From the NCBI RefSeq assembly GCF_001468225.1, contig NZ_LNRU01000001.1, positions 496,001-560,000 of the forward strand: DNA of 64,000 bases, written 5' to 3'. Under the pieces are notes generated by a model. It saw nothing but the letters and a program-made list of their open reading frames with translations. It ran no database searches and was not told the origin of the DNA. A program made the translations under genes and the position numbers. Below are positions 61,055 through 64,000 of this stretch, one piece after another. How positions within the stretch are numbered: position 1 is the stretch's first letter; the number at the start of each line of letters is the position of its first letter. This DNA comes from Sphingopyxis sp. H053. GTDB taxonomy: Bacteria; Pseudomonadota; Alphaproteobacteria; Sphingomonadales; Sphingomonadaceae.

Positions 61055-61930
61055 TCAGAAAATGGGAAGGGGGAGGGCGGCGACGGCATCCTTGCCGCCC
61101 ACGCGATCGAGATAACCCGCCTCATCGGCGCCGATCGTGTCGGCGAAATAGCGGTCCCAGCCGCCATCCTCGCGCGCGCTGTCGGCGTAGGATTTGAGGT
61201 GCTTCATGTCCCAGCCGTAGGAAGGCGGCATTGACGTCGGATGCGCGCCGAGCGGCGCCTCGACGACGCCGTGGATGAAGCAGCGCTCGACGATGTTCGC
61301 GCGCGCATCCTCAGGATAGCTGTGGTCCATCCGGTCGACGACTTCCTCGGCCGAGACGAAGGTCCGGTCTGCGGCGCGCGCGAACCATTCGTCATAATAT
61401 GTATCGGGGCCGAGCGCCTGGATATTGCCGAGCTTGTCGGCGCGGTGGACGTGGAGCAGCGCCGCGTCGAGCTTGAGCGCGGGCATCGCGAGCAGCACTT
61501 CGCCATCGTCATAGGGCGACTGGACGGTCTTGAACCCGCCGTGCGTCATCACGTCGGTGCCGAGCCCGACATGGGTGGGGAGGAAGGGCAAGCGGAACGC
61601 CGCGGCCTTCAAGCCCCATTGGAGCATGCCTTCGTCGAGTTCGAGAATGTCGAGCGTCCCCGCCTCACGCGCCTTGCGGAAATAAGGCTCGAGCGGGATC
61701 GCGTCCATCGAGACGAAGCCGAAGATCAGCTTCTTCACCTTGCCCGCGGCGCACAGCATCCCGACCTCGGGGCCGCCATAGGCGACAATCGTCAGGTCGG
61801 TGAGCTCCGAGCGCAGGATCGCGCGGACCAGCGCCATCGGCTTGCGGCGCGGCCCCCAGCCGGCAATCCCGATCGTCATCCCGCTCTTCAGCGAGGCGAC
61901 GAACTCTTCGATGGTCAATTGCTTGTTCAA
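61055..61930 (-). CDS. ipdA: IpdA-like hydrolase subunit (CoA-transferase fold)
   Basis: A 291-residue alpha subunit. Segments SGMTIGIAGWGPRRKPMALV near 16, VAYGGPEVGMLCAAGKVKK near 49, ELDEGMLQWGLKAAAFRLPF near 97 and VVEAPLGAHPTSMPPSYG match IpdA very closely. The Glu in the DEGM motif near residue 100 is the probable counterpart of the essential glutamate known in IpdA. The start is TTG at 61928-61930, with GGAGAG ideally placed; no ATG fits the family start, and the open upstream extension is not family-like. First gene of the operon running leftward to the MaoC gene, divergent from an SDR. Confidence 0.9.
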   Translation of the reverse strand: MNKQLTIEEFVASLKSGMTIGIAGWGPRRKPMALVRAILRSELTDLTIVAYGGPEVGMLCAAGKVKKLIFGFVSMDAIPLEPYFRKAREAGTLDILELDEGMLQWGLKAAAFRLPFLPTHVGLGTDVMTHGGFKTVQSPYDDGEVLLAMPALKLDAALLHVHRADKLGNIQALGPDTYYDEWFARAADRTFVSAEEVVDRMDHSYPEDARANIVERCFIHGVVEAPLGAHPTSMPPSYGWDMKHLKSYADSAREDGGWDRYFADTIGADEAGYLDRVGGKDAVAALPLPIF

Positions 61931-62069
61931 TCCACTCTCCAGCCCACAGGCGCCGGGCACGAGGGCGCCCGCGATGTTGCAAGATGGATAGGCGCGCTGG
62001 CTGTTCGGCCGATACCACCATATGGAGAGAGACTTTCCCGCCGCCCGATCAGAGAGAGGTGGGTGAGAA

Positions 62070-62846
62070 ATGGAGATGGATATGGCGGACGAGAAACAGC
62101 GCGTGGCGCTCGTGACCGGCGGCAGCCGCGGAATCGGCCGCGCGATCGCCGAGCGGCTGCTGGAAGATGGCCTGCGCGTCGTGATCTGCGGCCGCAATGC
62201 CCCCGGCGACCTGCCGCGCCACCTTGACGCGGCGGCGGAGTTCGAGGCGTGCGATGTGCGTTCGGCGGACGAGGTTCAGGCGATGGTCGACCGCATTTTC
62301 GAACGCCACGGCCGGCTCGACCTCGCCGTGAACAATGCCGGGGGCTCCCCCGAAGCCGATGCGGCCTCCGCGTCGCCGCGTTTTTCGGAACGCGTCCTCG
62401 CGCTCAATCTGCTCGCGCCGCTGCATGTCGCGCAGGCCGCCAACCGTATCATGCAGGCGCAGGAGGATGGCGGGAGCATCGTCAATATCGCCAGCGTCTC
62501 GGGTACGCGGCCGTCGCCGGGAACGGCGGTTTATGGCGCGGCCAAGGCGGGGCTGCTGAGCCTCACCGAATCGCTTGCGATGGAGTGGGGGCCGAAGGTG
62601 CGCGTCAATGCGATCGTCGTGGGGCTGGTCGCCACCGAGGCCGCGGCCGATCATTATGGCGGCGAGGCGGGGATGAAACGGATCGATGCGATGCTGCCGC
62701 TTGGCCGGATGGCACGCGGGCCCGATATTGCAGGCGTCGTCAGTTTTCTGGCGTCGCCGGACGCGGCCTATATCAGCGGTGCAAGGATCGCCGCGCATGG
62801 CGGCGGCGAGCGGCCGATCTTTCTGAGCCTTGCCCAGATGGGCTGA
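62070..62846 (+). CDS. Short-chain dehydrogenase/reductase
   Basis: A 258-residue classical SDR with the cofactor motif TGGSRGIGRAIAER near 16, NNAGG near 90, NIASVSG and the catalytic VYGAAKAGLLS near 150. The RN pair after the second strand (CGRNAPG) suggests preference for NADP. It is divergent from ipdA over 139 bp and thus probably shares control of the HIP-type genes. An ATG five codons downstream (62082) is an alternative start. Substrate unknown; a ring ketone or hydroxyacyl-CoA is plausible. Confidence 0.83.
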   Translation: MEMDMADEKQRVALVTGGSRGIGRAIAERLLEDGLRVVICGRNAPGDLPRHLDAAAEFEACDVRSADEVQAMVDRIFERHGRLDLAVNNAGGSPEADAASASPRFSERVLALNLLAPLHVAQAANRIMQAQEDGGSIVNIASVSGTRPSPGTAVYGAAKAGLLSLTESLAMEWGPKVRVNAIVVGLVATEAAADHYGGEAGMKRIDAMLPLGRMARGPDIAGVVSFLASPDAAYISGARIAAHGGGERPIFLSLAQMG

Positions 62847-62985
62847 CGTCGCGACGGAGAAGCCGCATATGGTGGGCGGGATTCGAAAACATTCTGTGCG
62901 CGGCGCAGGACAATGGCGACTTGGCGAAGGCGTCGGACGGTTGCGATAATGATGCGGTCTTCCACTGCCATACCGGAGTGCCGTC

Positions 62986-64000
62986 ATGCCCGCAGAGACC
63001 GTCAATCGCCAATGGCTGCTCGCGCGGCGCCCCAGGGGGCACGTCAGCGTGGATGATTTCGCGCGGCATGACGCGCCCGTGCCGCGGGCCGATCTGGCCG
63101 CGGGCGAAATCCTCGTCCGCAACCTCATGCTCGGCTTCGATCCCGCGCAGCGCGGGTGGATGGACGATGTCCCAAACTATCTGCCCCCCATCATGATCGA
63201 TGAGCCCGTGCGCGGCAGCGCGGTCGCGCGCGTGATCGCGTCGGGCAATCCGGCCTATCCGGAGGGCTCGATGGTGCGGGGGTTGTTCGGATGGCAGGAT
63301 TATGCCGTTGCGGCGCGGGCGGGCGACCCCGACCCCGTGCCCATTTCCGAAGATACGGCGCCCGAAGAGGCATTGGGCATATTCGGCGCGGCGAGCCTAA
63401 CCGCCTATGTCGGCATGTATGATGTCGGCCGGCTCCGCGCGGGGGATTGCGTGCTCGTTTCGGGTGCGGCGGGTGCGGTCGGATCGGTTGCCATCCAGAT
63501 CGCGCGGCTCGCTGGCGCGCGCGTGATCGGGATCGCTGGAGGCGCCGAAAAATGCCGCTGGTTGATAGAGGATTATGGTGCCGACGCTGCGATCGATTAT
63601 CGCGCGGAGGATGTGCGAGCGCGGCTGGGAAAGCTCGCGCCCGAGGGAATCGACCTATTCTTCGACAATGTGGGCGGCGCCACGCTCGAAGCGGGAATCG
63701 CGCATATCGCACGCTTTGGCCGGATCGTGCTGTGCGGTGCCATTTCGGGCTATAACGACACGCACGCCGCTGTCGGGCCGCGCAACCTGATGCGGCTGAT
63801 TCCGCAGCGCGCCGAGATGCGCGGCTTTATCCTGCTCGACCATCTGGATCGTGTGCCCTCTGCTATGGTGGAACTCAGGCAATGGGCCCGCAGCGACCGG
63901 ATCCGCTATCGTACCGACATCCAGCATGGTTTCGACATCATCCCACAAACATTCTTGCGGCTGTTCAACGGCTCAAATCAGGGCAAGCAATTGCTGCGGA
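62986..64000 (+). CDS. NADP-dependent MDR-family oxidoreductase (truncated by window end)
   Basis: At least 338 residues, still open at base 64000. It is a medium-chain dehydrogenase/reductase of the zinc-free PTGR/YncB leukotriene-dehydrogenase type. Visible features are GEILVRNLMLGFDPAQRGWM near 40-60, a conserved FGWQDYAV, AASLTAYVGMYDVG near 145, the Rossmann VSGAAGAVGSVAIQIARL and FFDNVGGATLEAGIAHIARFGRIVLCGAIS. GGAG lies seven bases before the ATG. Family members reduce alpha,beta-unsaturated ketones. It follows the SDR on the same strand by 139 bp and could act on an enone in the pathway. Confidence 0.82.
   Translation, partial: MPAETVNRQWLLARRPRGHVSVDDFARHDAPVPRADLAAGEILVRNLMLGFDPAQRGWMDDVPNYLPPIMIDEPVRGSAVARVIASGNPAYPEGSMVRGLFGWQDYAVAARAGDPDPVPISEDTAPEEALGIFGAASLTAYVGMYDVGRLRAGDCVLVSGAAGAVGSVAIQIARLAGARVIGIAGGAEKCRWLIEDYGADAAIDYRAEDVRARLGKLAPEGIDLFFDNVGGATLEAGIAHIARFGRIVLCGAISGYNDTHAAVGPRNLMRLIPQRAEMRGFILLDHLDRVPSAMVELRQWARSDRIRYRTDIQHGFDIIPQTFLRLFNGSNQGKQLLR

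Noticed and set aside
60241..61930. Ordinary 3-oxoacid CoA-transferase subunits A and B
   Set aside because: The segments (GWGPRRKPMALV, DEGML, DRFGQTNIS, FGGTDNAIRV) match IpdA/IpdB, and the gene neighbours are EchA20, IpdC and FadA6 types.

Overview
The window is about 65% GC, densely packed with short spacers and many ATGA/TGATG gene overlaps. The gene content (DUF2849 beside a siroheme-type methyltransferase, RcnB-like and SH3 periplasmic proteins, LytTR regulators, many TonB-type receptors, acyl-CoA catabolism) suggests an alphaproteobacterium of the Sphingomonadales, Sphingopyxis- or Novosphingobium-like. This is a judgement from protein resemblance; there is no rRNA gene in the window.

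Region 1 (1-13.2 kb) is housekeeping and mixed metabolism: cobA-type uroporphyrinogen-III methyltransferase with DUF2849, astD, an alpha/beta hydrolase coupled to a GT4 glycosyltransferase, a large nitronate-monooxygenase-family flavoprotein, a D-2-hydroxyacid dehydrogenase, an SH3 protein, an RcnB-like protein, an acetyl-CoA acetyltransferase, a coniferyl-aldehyde-dehydrogenase-type enzyme and tRNA-Leu(CAA). A 106-bp multi-hairpin repeat lies just downstream of the thiolase.

Region 2 (13.5-22.4 kb) holds a NodT/MacA/MacB-like tripartite efflux operon, with the ABC domain and permease as separate proteins, then a BenE transporter and a very large DUF2339 membrane protein on the other strand.

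Region 3 (22.6-32.0 kb) is an envelope and secretion locus. A LytS/LytR-type two-component pair is divergent from a secreted aspartyl protease, two unrecognised secreted proteins and a beta-barrel with a reduced TonB-receptor plug. Two paralogous secreted cysteine proteins bracket the locus. A small secreted protein with 10-residue tandem repeats and an orphan Rap1a/Tai-like protein also lie here. This is the least described part of the window.

Region 4 (32.6-64 kb) is a catabolic island. Its distal half (46.7-62 kb) closely matches, from memory of the mycobacterial/rhodococcal proteins, the pathway that degrades steroid rings C and D (HIP catabolism): a FadD3-like ligase, IpdF, FadE30, a second acyl-CoA dehydrogenase, an Rv3548c-like SDR, FadA6, another acyl-CoA dehydrogenase pair, EchA20, IpdC, a second crotonase, IpdB and IpdA. 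The proximal half (32.6-46.4 kb) supplies a TonB receptor, three MFS transporters, two LysR regulators, an amidohydrolase, a KshA-like Rieske oxygenase, an acetoacetate-decarboxylase-family protein, an SDR and a LuxR regulator divergent from the FadD3-like ligase. I infer that the receptor and transporters bring in a steroid or similar polycyclic compound, the Rieske/SDR/decarboxylase set modifies it, and the CoA-linked genes degrade the bicyclic remainder. The window ends inside an MDR-family oxidoreductase gene.
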